From Spongiactinospora gelatinilytica (GTDB taxonomy: Bacteria; Actinomycetota; Actinomycetes; Streptosporangiales; Streptosporangiaceae), in the NCBI RefSeq assembly GCF_003236385.1, contig NZ_POUA01000005.1, positions 1 to 57,388 of the forward strand: a DNA stretch of 57,388 nt, written 5' to 3'. Below the pieces are notes generated by a model. That model ran no database searches and was not told the DNA's origin. It saw only the letters and a program-made list of their open reading frames with translations. How positions within the stretch are numbered: position 1 is the first letter of the stretch; each line of letters begins with the position of its first letter. Shown here piece after piece: positions 25,477 to 33,019 of the stretch. The position numbers were made by a program, and so were the translations under genes.

Positions 25477-26910
25477 CTACTGGGCGTGCCGCCTGTTCGG
25501 CGCGAGGGTGAAGCACAGTCCCGCGCTGACCACCAGGGCCGCCATCACCGCGATCATGCTCGTGGTGAACGCCCCCTGGTAGTCCCGGGCACCCTCAAGG
25601 ACGGTGAAGAACAGCGTGCTGAACGCCGCGACGCCGAGCGCGCTGCCGAACTGCTGGCCGGTGGTCCAGACACCGGAGGCCGATCCGGCGTACTCGGGCG
25701 GCACGGCCGACAGGAACAGGGTGGTCAGCGGCGGCATGACCAGGGTCATCCCGACGCCGAGCGCGAACAGGCCCGGCACCAGCGACCAGGCGTTGACCGG
25801 CGAGCCGGCCTGTACGGCGACGAGCAGCATGAGCCCGCCCACCACGGAAAGCAGGCACCCGGCGAGCACGATGAACCGCCCGAACCGTACCGTGAGCCGC
25901 CCGGTCGGCATCGCCATGACCAGCCCGCCGGCGGCGAACGCGATCGAGACCAGGCCCGCGCTCAGCGCCGAGTAGCGCTGCCCGTCCTGCAACCACAGCG
26001 GGATGATCATCATGATGCCGCTGAAACCGGAGAACGAGAGCAGCAGCACGAGCAGCCCGCCGGCGCCGGTCCGGTTGCGGAACAGGGCCACGGGCAGCAG
26101 GGCGCCCGCCCGCCGCCGCGGATCGCGCTGCTCGACGATCGCCAGCCCCACCACCGCCAGGACACCGGCGGCGAGCAGGAGCCAGCACCACGCGGGCCAG
26201 CCGTAGGTACGGCCTTCCAGCAGCGGGAACACGATCGCGACGAGCCCGACGACGAGCACGCCGGTGGCGCCCCATCTGGGCCGGGCGCCGCCGGCCGCGC
26301 GGCTCTCCGGGACCAGCCAGATCGCGAGAGGGATCAGCACGATCGCCACCGGAACGGTGACCAGGAAGATCATGCGCCAGCCGAGCCCGGCGACGTCCGC
26401 GGTGATCAGTACCCCGCCGAGGATCAGCCCACCGGCCTGCGTGATCCCGGAGACCAGACCGAAGGTCCCGAAGACCGTGGCGCGCTCCCGGCCGGTGAAA
26501 ATCGTGTAGAGAATGCTCATCACCTGAGGGGCGATCGCGGCGGCCGCCAATCCCTGAAGCACCCGCGCGGCGATCAGCTCGCCCGGGCTGCGCGCGATTC
26601 CACACCATACGCTGACCACCGCGAAGGCGACGATTCCGAGTATGAAAACCAGCTTCCGGCCGCGCAGGTCACCCAGCCTGGCGGCGGTGATCAATGCGAC
26701 GGCGAAGGAGAGCAGGTAGGCGGCGGATATCCACTCCAAATCGGTCGGACTGGCGCCGAGATCGCGCTGGATCGCGGACAGGCCGACATTGACGATGGTG
26801 ACGCTCAGCAAATCCAGCATGAAGGCCACAAGGAGGACGACCAGCGCGGCCCAGCGGCGTGGATACACCACTTCGGAATCGGGCTGGGCGGATGTCGTTT
26901 CTGTAGTCAC
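25477..26910 (-). CDS. MFS exporter, DHA2 (14-helix) family
   Basis: The 477-residue transporter is strongly hydrophobic with about 14 predicted helices. It has the EmrB/QacA pattern: WAALVVLLVAFMLDLLSVTIVNVGLSAIQ opening (motif D1), ISAAYLLSFAVALITAARLGD, GRK loop, and the motif C region FGLVSGITQAGGLILGGVL. Such pumps export hydrophobic antibiotics with proton exchange and often give self-resistance. The GTG at 26910 has AGGAG 7 bases upstream. Its promoter (27029-27058) is embedded between two copies of the palindromic operator, which implies tight repression until inducer, probably the product, is present. Confidence 0.92.
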   Translation of the reverse strand: MTTETTSAQPDSEVVYPRRWAALVVLLVAFMLDLLSVTIVNVGLSAIQRDLGASPTDLEWISAAYLLSFAVALITAARLGDLRGRKLVFILGIVAFAVVSVWCGIARSPGELIAARVLQGLAAAAIAPQVMSILYTIFTGRERATVFGTFGLVSGITQAGGLILGGVLITADVAGLGWRMIFLVTVPVAIVLIPLAIWLVPESRAAGGARPRWGATGVLVVGLVAIVFPLLEGRTYGWPAWCWLLLAAGVLAVVGLAIVEQRDPRRRAGALLPVALFRNRTGAGGLLVLLLSFSGFSGIMMIIPLWLQDGQRYSALSAGLVSIAFAAGGLVMAMPTGRLTVRFGRFIVLAGCLLSVVGGLMLLVAVQAGSPVNAWSLVPGLFALGVGMTLVMPPLTTLFLSAVPPEYAGSASGVWTTGQQFGSALGVAAFSTLFFTVLEGARDYQGAFTTSMIAVMAALVVSAGLCFTLAPNRRHAQ

Positions 26911-27006
26911 ACGGCACTCCTGGTCGGCCGGGAACGAGAGAAGGGATGGGCGGCGCGGACCGCCGCAGCGACTTCCGCCGGCATCTCGGCCGGCTCGTAC
27001 GGCCCT

Positions 27007-27089
27007 GGACCGATCGGTCCGCAGTCGAATTATCCGTACGGTTGCGAAGGCATGTCAAGGTGAGGCGGCCGCTTGGGACGGATCGGTCC
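27007..27089 (-). promoter_or_regulatory. MFS exporter promoter between two operators
   Basis: On the minus strand TTGACA (27058-27053) and GATAAT (27034-27029) are separated by 18 bp, a near-consensus promoter. A perfect palindrome GGACCGATCGGTCC lies at 27007-27020, just downstream of the expected transcription start. A 13/14 copy (GGACGGATCGGTCC) lies at 27076-27089, 17 bases upstream of the -35. Spacing between the -35 hexamer and the downstream operator (32 bases) is identical to the 5294-5375 promoter. Confidence 0.82.
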
Positions 27090-27328
27090 GAGGTTTCGGG
27101 CCTGGTATCCGAAATGCACGGGAATCTGCCCCGGAGACCGCCGCCCGCGCCGTCGGCACCTGACCGCGAGGGCGGCGGCCGGTCCTTCGGCTGTACCACA
27201 GAACAGGGCGGGAACCCTTGCGGCCACCACACCCGCTTGCGACCGTTGGCATGTCACCGGCCGCGCCGCGCGCGCGCCGCGATCGCGTCCGTCCATCGCC
27301 GGGCGGCATTGATCCGAAAGGTAGCAGG

Positions 27329-27835
27329 ATGTTAGACGATGTGGATGCGGCCGGCACACTGAAGCAGCTCACGAAACGCGTTGCGGAACTGGAGGCCGTC
27401 CGCGATCTCACCAGCCTGCGAGCTGAGTTCCATCGCTGTCTCAACAACGAAGAATGGGACGCCCTTGCCGCGCTGTTCACCGACGAGGCGCACCTCGACT
27501 ATGGCGAATACGGCCAGGCCCACGGGAGCAAGGAGGTCAGGGACTACTATGGCCGGCTGCTGGAGCAGATCCGGGACATGCGCAACGCCACCGCCATCGC
27601 ACTGAAGAACTTCGTCCACGGGCACCAGGTTCGCGTTCTTGACGGGGAGACCGCCACAGGCGTGTGCTTCTTTGAAGAGCAGATCAGGTTCAACAAGGAC
27701 AGCATGGCGTTCAGCAGTATCGGCCAGTTTTCCGACGAGTACGTCCGCAGAGGCGATCGCTGGTACTTTGCGAAGGTCGTGCTCGACCATTATTGGGTGG
27801 TTCCCGACAACGACGGCTGGCGCTGGCCCTGGTAG
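27329..27835 (+). CDS. SnoaL-like (nuclear transport factor 2 fold) protein
   Basis: 168 residues matching the SnoaL_4-type pattern: an N-terminal helix TKRVAELEAVRDLTSLRAEFHRCLNNEEWDALAALF begins near residue 12, followed by TDEAHLDYGEYGQAHGSKEVRDYY and the paired strands ending RGDRWYFAKVVLDHYW. NTF2-fold proteins in aromatic polyketide clusters act as cyclases, hydroxylases, dehydratases or accessory binding proteins (for example SnoaL, JadX); the role here is not clear. The ATG at 27329 has AAAGG 7 bases upstream. It is divergent from the MFS exporter over 418 bases holding the double operator. Confidence 0.82.
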   Translation: MLDDVDAAGTLKQLTKRVAELEAVRDLTSLRAEFHRCLNNEEWDALAALFTDEAHLDYGEYGQAHGSKEVRDYYGRLLEQIRDMRNATAIALKNFVHGHQVRVLDGETATGVCFFEEQIRFNKDSMAFSSIGQFSDEYVRRGDRWYFAKVVLDHYWVVPDNDGWRWPW

Positions 27836-27910
27836 CGTTCTGAAGCATTTTCCGACCGCGGCGGACCGGATGCCGGCCCATTTTATAGTGGCCCCGTTTC
27901 AGGAGTTCCC

Positions 27911-28768
27911 ATGACCATCCTGGTGACCGGCGCGACCGGTCGCGTCGGCAGCCGGTTCGTTCCCCGCCTGCTCCGGCGGGCCGAGCCGGTCCGCGTCCTG
28001 GCCCGCGACCCGGTGCGCGCCGAGCCGCTCGCCCGGCTCGGCGCCGAGGTCGTCATCGGCGACCTGCGTGACGGCGGCGCGCTCGCCGGCGCGCTCAAGG
28101 GGGTGGCCGCGGTCGTCCATCTCGGCGCGGCGTTCCGCGAGGTCGGTGACGAGGAGGCGGTCGCGGTCAACCGCACCGCGACCATCGAGCTGGCCGAGGC
28201 CGCCCTTCGCGCGGGCGTGTCGCGTTTCGTCAGCGCCGGCACCACCCTCGTGTACGGTCCCGGCCGAGGCCGGCCCGCCCGGGAGGCCGACGAGCCGGCG
28301 CCGCCCGCCTGGGCCTACACGACGAGCAAGGTGGCCGCGGAGGAGGCGCTGTTGCGGCTCCATCGGACGGAGGGGCTGCCGGTGCGCATCGTACGCCTGG
28401 CGTTCGTGTACGGCGAGGGCGATCCGCACCTGGCCGAGTCGCTGGCCTGGGCCCGGGACTGGCCGGCGCACAAGCGGCTGCACCTGGTCCACCACGCCGA
28501 CGTCGGTCAGGCTCTCCTACGGGCCGTGCGGGCCGAGGGGGTGGACGGGCGGACGTACAACGTGGCCGACGACGCGCCCGTCACCCACCTGGAACTCCGG
28601 GAGCTCAACGGCGAATCGGTCACCGAACCGGGCACCGGCCCGGCGGTGGACCAGGGGCCCGCCGATCCCTGGGAAGGCATCGTCGACACCGCGAAGATCC
28701 GCCGCGAGCTGGGTTTCCGGCCGATCTATCCCACCGTCTACACCGCGTACGAGGCGGGGGCCCTGTGA
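27911..28768 (+). CDS. NAD(P)-dependent epimerase/dehydratase (extended SDR)
   Basis: The 285-residue protein has an N-terminal ILVTGATGRVGSRFV nucleotide-binding motif, a LGAAF segment, the active site region WAYTTSKVAAEE (Y-x3-K intact) and the RIVRLAFVYGEGD block of extended SDRs. These enzymes modify nucleotide sugars or reduce carbonyl and lignan-type substrates. No other deoxysugar genes are nearby, so a sugar role is not supported. It starts 75 bases after the SnoaL-like gene, on the same strand, and its stop sits in a small hairpin shared with the convergent methyltransferase gene. Confidence 0.82.
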   Translation: MTILVTGATGRVGSRFVPRLLRRAEPVRVLARDPVRAEPLARLGAEVVIGDLRDGGALAGALKGVAAVVHLGAAFREVGDEEAVAVNRTATIELAEAALRAGVSRFVSAGTTLVYGPGRGRPAREADEPAPPAWAYTTSKVAAEEALLRLHRTEGLPVRIVRLAFVYGEGDPHLAESLAWARDWPAHKRLHLVHHADVGQALLRAVRAEGVDGRTYNVADDAPVTHLELRELNGESVTEPGTGPAVDQGPADPWEGIVDTAKIRRELGFRPIYPTVYTAYEAGAL

Positions 28769-28779
28769 CCGTGGGTCAC
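28765..28779. terminator. Small hairpin spanning two convergent stop codons
   Basis: GTGACC (28765-28770) and GGTCAC (28774-28779) pair over a 3-base loop, covering the stop codons of the epimerase and methyltransferase genes. There is no T-run; a bidirectional terminator is possible but weakly supported. Confidence 0.3.
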
Positions 28780-29522
28780 CTGCGCCGCGCGCGCACGTGC
28801 GACATCGGCGTCAGCACCCGCCCGCGCTCGTCCACCCGCAGGCCGTCCGGGTCGGGCGGGGCCACGACGTCCGGCGCGCCCGCCTTCCACATCTCGGCGA
28901 GCAGTTCACGGGTGAACCCGGTGGCGAACGCGGTCTCGGTGATCTCCTCGATCCGCCAGTGCCGGTCCAGGTGAGTGTGCAGGTCGTCCGCGCTGACCAG
29001 GACCTCCTGGGCGATCGGCGTTCCCGCGGGGACGGACTCGGCGAAGCAGAACAGGTGCAGCGTGGCGTCCGGTCGGCACACCCGGTGCAGGGCGGCGGCG
29101 TACGCCGAGCGCTGCTCGCCGTTCAGGCAGTGGTAGAGGCCGCTGTCGAGCGCCGTCTCAAAACCGGTCCCGATGTCGCGCAGCTCCGTCGCGTCGGCCA
29201 CCTTGAACAGCGCCCGGACGCCGTGCTCGGCGGCCCGCCGGCCGGCCTGCTCGATCGCGCTCGGCGAGCCGTCCACACCGGTCACCTCCAGGCCGGCGGA
29301 CGCGAGCATGATCGCGTTCTCGCCGAGGCCGCAGCCCGCGTCGAGCACCTTGCCCCGGAAACCGCCCGCCCGGGCCAGCTCCACGATCACGGGCTGAGGT
29401 TCGCCGATGTCCCAGGGAATGAACCCCGCGCCCGGATCAGAGCCCTCGAATGTCGCACGTCCGGCGTACAGCGCGTCGAAATCATAATCCGCCTGGGAGA
29501 AAGTCCGCTCTTGCTGGGCCAT
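28776..29522 (-). CDS. Class I SAM-dependent methyltransferase
   Basis: 248 residues with the SAM-binding motif VLDAGCGLGENAIMLASAGLEVTGVD (26 residues beginning near 63) and later FKVADATEL and FETALDSGLYHCLNGEQR. The opening WDIGEPQPVIVELARAG resembles TPMT-like methyltransferases. It could methylate an oxygen, sulfur or nitrogen atom of a small molecule; whether it tailors the polyketide is unknown. The ATG at 29522 begins MAQQERTFSQADYDFDALY; the frame is open far upstream but without homology. It is divergent from the TetR gene (213 bases between starts). Confidence 0.85.
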   Translation of the reverse strand: MAQQERTFSQADYDFDALYAGRATFEGSDPGAGFIPWDIGEPQPVIVELARAGGFRGKVLDAGCGLGENAIMLASAGLEVTGVDGSPSAIEQAGRRAAEHGVRALFKVADATELRDIGTGFETALDSGLYHCLNGEQRSAYAAALHRVCRPDATLHLFCFAESVPAGTPIAQEVLVSADDLHTHLDRHWRIEEITETAFATGFTRELLAEMWKAGAPDVVAPPDPDGLRVDERGRVLTPMSHVRARRR

Positions 29523-29707
29523 TCCGGGTACTCCGTCCACTCGCCGGTTCGCCGGCCGCCGCCTGGTGGATCTCGCGGGGCGATATGCGGAATCGATGCT
29601 AGGCCGGTGTCCGGCCGCGGGCCATCCGGCGGCGGCTAAACTACGGGCGGCCACGGGATTCCGGCGTGCCTGGCCAGGCGGCCTCGTCCGGCCTTCCGCC
29701 GCTGCCC

Positions 29708-29736
29708 GGACTGATTGGTCTGCTATTATCGCCTTA
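29708..29736 (+). promoter_or_regulatory. tetR promoter with operator; probable leaderless start
   Basis: GGACTGATTGGTCT (29708-29721), a 12/14 match to the palindrome at the other sites, lies 2 bases upstream of TATTAT (29724-29729). The tetR ATG is at 29736, just where transcription should begin, so the mRNA is probably leaderless. A repressor bound here would cover the spacer and -10 region, giving autoregulation. Confidence 0.65.
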
Positions 29737-30326
29737 TGGCACGGCAACCGTCCGCCAGCGTGCGTGAGCGCATTCTCGACGCCGCGACCGACTTGTTCGA
29801 CCGTTATGGCGTACACGCCGTCGGGATGCAGCGCATCATCGACGCGGCAGGTTGCGGAAAGCAACTGCTCTACCGGGAGTTCGGCAGCAAGGACGAGCTG
29901 GTGACCGCCTATCTGCACCGGTGCGAGGGCAGTTGGGAGCGGAGCTTCGCCGCCGCGGTCGAGGTGGGCGAGCGGCCGGAGGAACAACTGGTCGAGCTGG
30001 TCCGGGTGGTCGGCAGGAGCGTTCCCGGCCCTCGCGGCTGCCCGATCCGCAACACCTACGCGGAGTTCCCCGAGGAGGGGCATCCGGTGCACCGTACGGC
30101 GCTGGAGCACTTCAGCGCGGTACGTGAGCAGATCTGCACGCTGGCCCGGCGCACCACGGCGGCCGATCCCCAGCGGCTCGCCGACCGCATCCTGCTGATC
30201 ATCAACGGCCTCTTCACCTCGGGCTCCACGCTGAGCACGGACGAGAACGCCCGGCTCGCGGTGGAGCTGGTGCAAGACGTGATCGCGGTGGAGACGGCGA
30301 CGGCGCGGACGTCCACCTCCGTTTAG
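29736..30326 (+). CDS. TetR/AcrR-family transcriptional regulator
   Basis: The 196-residue protein has a TetR N-terminal domain (SVRERILDAATDLFDRYGVHAVGMQRIIDAAG starting near 6, then CGKQLLYREFGSKDELVTAYL) and a helical ligand-binding domain with CPIRNTYAEFPEEGHPVH. It is a likely cytoplasmic repressor responding to a small molecule. A palindrome in its own promoter closely matches palindromes at the MFS exporter, the SDR operon and the decayed oxidoreductase, so it is the best candidate regulator of that set. An in-frame TTG or GTG upstream is possible, but the ATG at 29736 gives the conserved start and agrees with the promoter. Confidence 0.9.
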   Translation: MARQPSASVRERILDAATDLFDRYGVHAVGMQRIIDAAGCGKQLLYREFGSKDELVTAYLHRCEGSWERSFAAAVEVGERPEEQLVELVRVVGRSVPGPRGCPIRNTYAEFPEEGHPVHRTALEHFSAVREQICTLARRTTAADPQRLADRILLIINGLFTSGSTLSTDENARLAVELVQDVIAVETATARTSTSV

Positions 30327-30763
30327 TCGGAAGTCGGCTTTCTGTCCCTTCCGCGTGGGGTGCTGAGGATCCGCCGGCCGAGGTCCGGGGTGATCAACGG
30401 GGCTATCTGAGGGTCGGCCAGCAGACTGATCGGGGCGATGTGGTCGTCGTTCAGCGGGCGCCACGACTCAAGGGCTTCGTGCAGGGCCTGCCATGGGTCC
30501 GGGGCGGTGACGGCGGCGCGCGCGGCCGACTCGAACTCCGGCGGGCCGAGCCGCGGCCGGAAGCCGGGCTCGGCGGCCCGCGCCCGATAGTCCATGATCA
30601 GCCGCCTGACCTGGTCCGGACCGTAGTCGGTGAGAAACGACAGCATGGACAGCGTGCCCATCGGGGTTCGAGGTCGCACCCAGCCCAGCTCATCGGCGGC
30701 GCGCAGGCCGACCATCTCAGCAGAGATCCCCGACAGTTCGCCCGCCCGGCGATCGGGCACCAT
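30323..30763 (-). CDS. Conserved hypothetical protein
   Basis: I do not recognise the family. The 146-residue product is soluble and helix-rich (FLTDYGPDQVRRLIMDYRARAAEPG; FESAARAAVTAPDPWQALHEALESW) and ends basic (GRRILSTPRGRDRKPTSD). Coding potential is supported by codon position composition and by the clean convergent overlap of its stop with the tetR stop (4 bases). The ATG at 30763 has no clear ribosome site; an ATG further in (MVGLRAADELG) is an alternative. Its start is only 7 bases from the divergent Sir2 start as called, suggesting that one of the two starts is set too far upstream. Confidence 0.6.
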   Translation of the reverse strand: MVPDRRAGELSGISAEMVGLRAADELGWVRPRTPMGTLSMLSFLTDYGPDQVRRLIMDYRARAAEPGFRPRLGPPEFESAARAAVTAPDPWQALHEALESWRPLNDDHIAPISLLADPQIAPLITPDLGRRILSTPRGRDRKPTSD

Positions 30764-30769
30764 GGAGAT

Positions 30770-31621
30770 GTGATTGAGACGGCGGCGGAAACGGGCTCGA
30801 CGTTCGGGCTCCTGACGGACCTGGTGGCCGACGGCGGGGTCGTGGTCCTGAGCGGGGCCGGGCTGTCCACCGAGTCCGGCATACCCGACTATCGCGGTGA
30901 AAGCGGCCGGAAGCGGCAGGCTCGGCCGATGACCTACCAGACGTTCGTGGGCAGCGTGGCGGCCCGCAGGCGGTACTGGGCGCGCAGCCACCTGGGCTGG
31001 CGGCACATCACCGGGGCCCTGCCCAACGCCGGTCACCGGGCGGTCGCCGAGCTGCAACGCCGCGGGCTGGTGGCCGGGATCATCACCCAGAACGTGGACG
31101 GCCTGCACCAGGCCGCGGGCGCGAGCGACGTCGTCGAGCTGCACGGCGGCCTGGACCGCGTCCGCTGCCTGTCCTGCGGCGAGCGCAGCCCGCGGCATGT
31201 GCTGCACCGGCGGCTCGCCGCCGCCAACCTCGGCTGGGACTCCGCGGCGGGCGAGATCAACCCCGACGGCGACGCCGACCTCGACGACGACCTGATCGAG
31301 TCGTTCACGATCGTGGACTGCCGCGGCTGCGGCGGTGTGCTCAAACCCGACGTCATCTTCTTCGGCGAGAACGTGCCGCGCGTACGCGTGCAGGAGTGCT
31401 ACGCGATGACCGGGCGCGCCGCCCTGCTCCTGGTCCTCGGGTCGTCCCTGACCGTGATGTCCGGGTACCGATTCGTCCGGCACGCCGCCGAGCTCGCCAT
31501 CCCCATCGCGATCGTCAACCAAGGTCCCACGCGCGGCGACGCCCAGGCCATGGTGACCCTCGACGCCCCCCTCGGCCCGACCCTCGGCGCGCTCGCGGCG
31601 CAGCTCTGCCCGGCGACCTGA
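30770..31621 (+). CDS. Sir2-family NAD-dependent protein deacylase
   Basis: 283 residues with all sirtuin motifs: GAGLSTESGIPDYRG (residues about 30-44), ITQNVDGLHQAAG, the catalytic His in ELHGG, two zinc-binding pairs (CLSC and CRGC), GSSLTVMSG and IVNQGPT. The enzyme removes acyl groups from lysine using NAD. The start is uncertain; GTG at 30770 gives a normal N-terminus but lacks a spaced ribosome site. The frame is open further upstream against the hypothetical gene on the other strand. This appears to be an ordinary chromosomal gene outside the polyketide cluster. Confidence 0.93.
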   Translation: MIETAAETGSTFGLLTDLVADGGVVVLSGAGLSTESGIPDYRGESGRKRQARPMTYQTFVGSVAARRRYWARSHLGWRHITGALPNAGHRAVAELQRRGLVAGIITQNVDGLHQAAGASDVVELHGGLDRVRCLSCGERSPRHVLHRRLAAANLGWDSAAGEINPDGDADLDDDLIESFTIVDCRGCGGVLKPDVIFFGENVPRVRVQECYAMTGRAALLLVLGSSLTVMSGYRFVRHAAELAIPIAIVNQGPTRGDAQAMVTLDAPLGPTLGALAAQLCPAT

Positions 31622-31733
31622 TCCCCGCCGTACATCGGCTGGGACACGCTCCCTTTTCTCTGTATCAGGGCTCCGGCGTCCTGGCTCTGTAAAGGTGCGC
31701 GCACTTCGCAGCGCGACCGAGAGAGGAAGGGAA

Positions 31734-32036
31734 GTGCCGGCCATGTCCCATGTAACCGACCTGCTCCACGCCGCGCGGGCCGAGGCTCTGTTCGTCAGCC
31801 CGCTCTCCGCGTCCGGCCTGCCCGGCGCGGAGGAGGCGACCCAGGCCATCCGTACGGCGGTGCGCGCGCACGGGGGCACCAGGGGATGCGCCGGAGAGGT
31901 CGCCGCGGTCTATGGCGACTATCCGGACACCGCGGTCCAGCGGATGCGCTGGGCACTCGCCGCGGTGGACACCCTGTTCGTCAGGAACGTCCACATGCGC
32001 GCCGTACCCATCACCGCAGGTTCCCGCGGCGGCTGA
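31734..32036 (+). CDS. Small conserved actinobacterial protein
   Basis: A 100-residue protein with the pattern LLHAARAEALFVSPLSASGLP, AIRTAVRAHGGTRGCAGEVAAVYGDYPDTAVQRMRWALAAVD (42 residues from about 40), seen in small uncharacterised actinomycete proteins. No catalytic motif, signal peptide or membrane segment is visible. The GTG at 31734 follows AGGAAGGGA closely; an ATG at 31743 is an alternative three codons later. It is downstream of the Sir2 gene on the same strand with a 112-base gap. Confidence 0.65.
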   Translation: MPAMSHVTDLLHAARAEALFVSPLSASGLPGAEEATQAIRTAVRAHGGTRGCAGEVAAVYGDYPDTAVQRMRWALAAVDTLFVRNVHMRAVPITAGSRGG

Positions 32037-32252
32037 CACCCCACGGCCCCGACCGACACCGCAACATCCCAACGTGCCGGTCCGGACCAGCGCCGGGGAG
32101 CAGCGCTGTCACGGGGCCTTGATCGCGCGGAGACTGGGTGACGGGACGACGCGCGGTGGGGGCCTGCGCCGGGGAGTGGTGCCGTCGCAGTGTCTTGATC
32201 GTGACGGCCGCCGGGACGTTACCCGTGTCGCGGTGCGGTACCTCGGCCGGGC

Positions 32253-32550
32253 TGCGGCGCCGGCATGGCGTCTCGACTACGCCGGTGGTCGCGTGGGTGA
32301 TGGTCGTGGCATGACGTGGCGTGTTGTTGGTGCGGCGGCGCGATCGTGGACGGTCTTCGGGCGTTGCTCGCGTCGCGGCCCGCTATCGCTGCCGGGATAC
32401 AGGGGGAGGCGGCGCCGCCATGGCGGCTCGACCGTATGGGTGGTCGCGGGGCCGAATACCGTGTCACGGCATGGCGTGCCGGTGGGGGAAGCGGTGTACC
32501 CAGCGGCGTTGCCATGGTGTCTCGATGGCGCGGGGGTGGTGGTGTTCGCG
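32253..32550. repeat. Three degenerate direct repeats at and behind the phosphatase 3' end
   Basis: Segments at 32253-32293 and 32408-32448 are identical at 32 of 41 bases and share the core GGCGCCG-CATGGCG-CTCGAC and the ending GGTGGTCGCG. Similarity continues weakly for about 30 more bases. A third, looser copy (32501-32550) lies inside the phosphatase gene and encodes its RAIETPWQRR segment. The two outer copies lie beyond the stop codon in the 427-base gap between 32037 and 32463, which holds no other gene I can support. They look like decayed duplications of the gene's 3' end. Confidence 0.5.
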
Positions 32551-32955
32551 GGTCCAGGTGACGGCGTCGGCGGGATTCAGGCCGGACAGGACGGCCAGGC
32601 AGGCGATGACGGTTCCGGTACGGCCGACTCCGCCGCCGCAGGCCACCTCGACCGCCGCGCCCGCGCGTGCCTGGTCGTGCAGTGCGCGGATGTGCCGGAC
32701 GGCCTCGGCCGGGTCGCGGGGGAGCAGGAAGTCGGGCCAGTCGAGCCACTCGCGCGGCCACCGCAGCCCGTCGTCGTGGCGGCGGCGGAGCCGGCGTGAG
32801 CCGAGATAGAGACCGGCATCGGGCGCGGGGCCGCCCGGCGATGGCCGGCGTAGGCCACGACCGCGAACCCAGCAGCCGTCCGGCAGCCTTATCGCGCCCG
32901 GCAGCGGCGGCCCGCTGGGCGGGTCGTTCGGCGAGGCATTCATTGTGGTGTTCAT
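32464..32955 (-). CDS. Protein-tyrosine-phosphatase-like protein
   Basis: The 163-residue protein contains the phosphatase loop VEVACGGGVGRTGTVIACLAVLSG (24 residues; key residues Cys, Gly-x-x-Arg-Thr), matching the dual-specificity/tyrosine phosphatase C-x5-R-T signature, with a WP-type segment DFLLPRDP upstream. It could dephosphorylate proteins or small phosphates. Two in-frame ATG codons (32955 and 32943) are possible. The tail EHHHPRAIETPWQRRWVHRF is conserved in look with two decayed copies behind the stop. Its 5' neighbour encodes a CGNR regulator on the same strand. Confidence 0.75.
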   Translation of the reverse strand: MNTTMNASPNDPPSGPPLPGAIRLPDGCWVRGRGLRRPSPGGPAPDAGLYLGSRRLRRRHDDGLRWPREWLDWPDFLLPRDPAEAVRHIRALHDQARAGAAVEVACGGGVGRTGTVIACLAVLSGLNPADAVTWTREHHHPRAIETPWQRRWVHRFPHRHAMP

Positions 32956-33019
32956 CGAGGCCGGCCTTGAACGTAGGTGCCGTCCGGCGGCCTGCTCGGA
33001 GAGGTGGTTGGTGGGGTGT

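Noticed and set aside
25486-27063. A 525-codon plus-strand frame opposite the MFS exporter
   Set aside because: It is antisense to a clear membrane transporter and is rich in Arg, Gln, Asp and His as expected for the complement of hydrophobic codons.
27911-29522. Epimerase/dehydratase and methyltransferase as part of a deoxysugar pathway for the polyketide
   Set aside because: No nucleotidyltransferase, 4,6-dehydratase or glycosyltransferase gene is present, so a sugar pathway is not supported.
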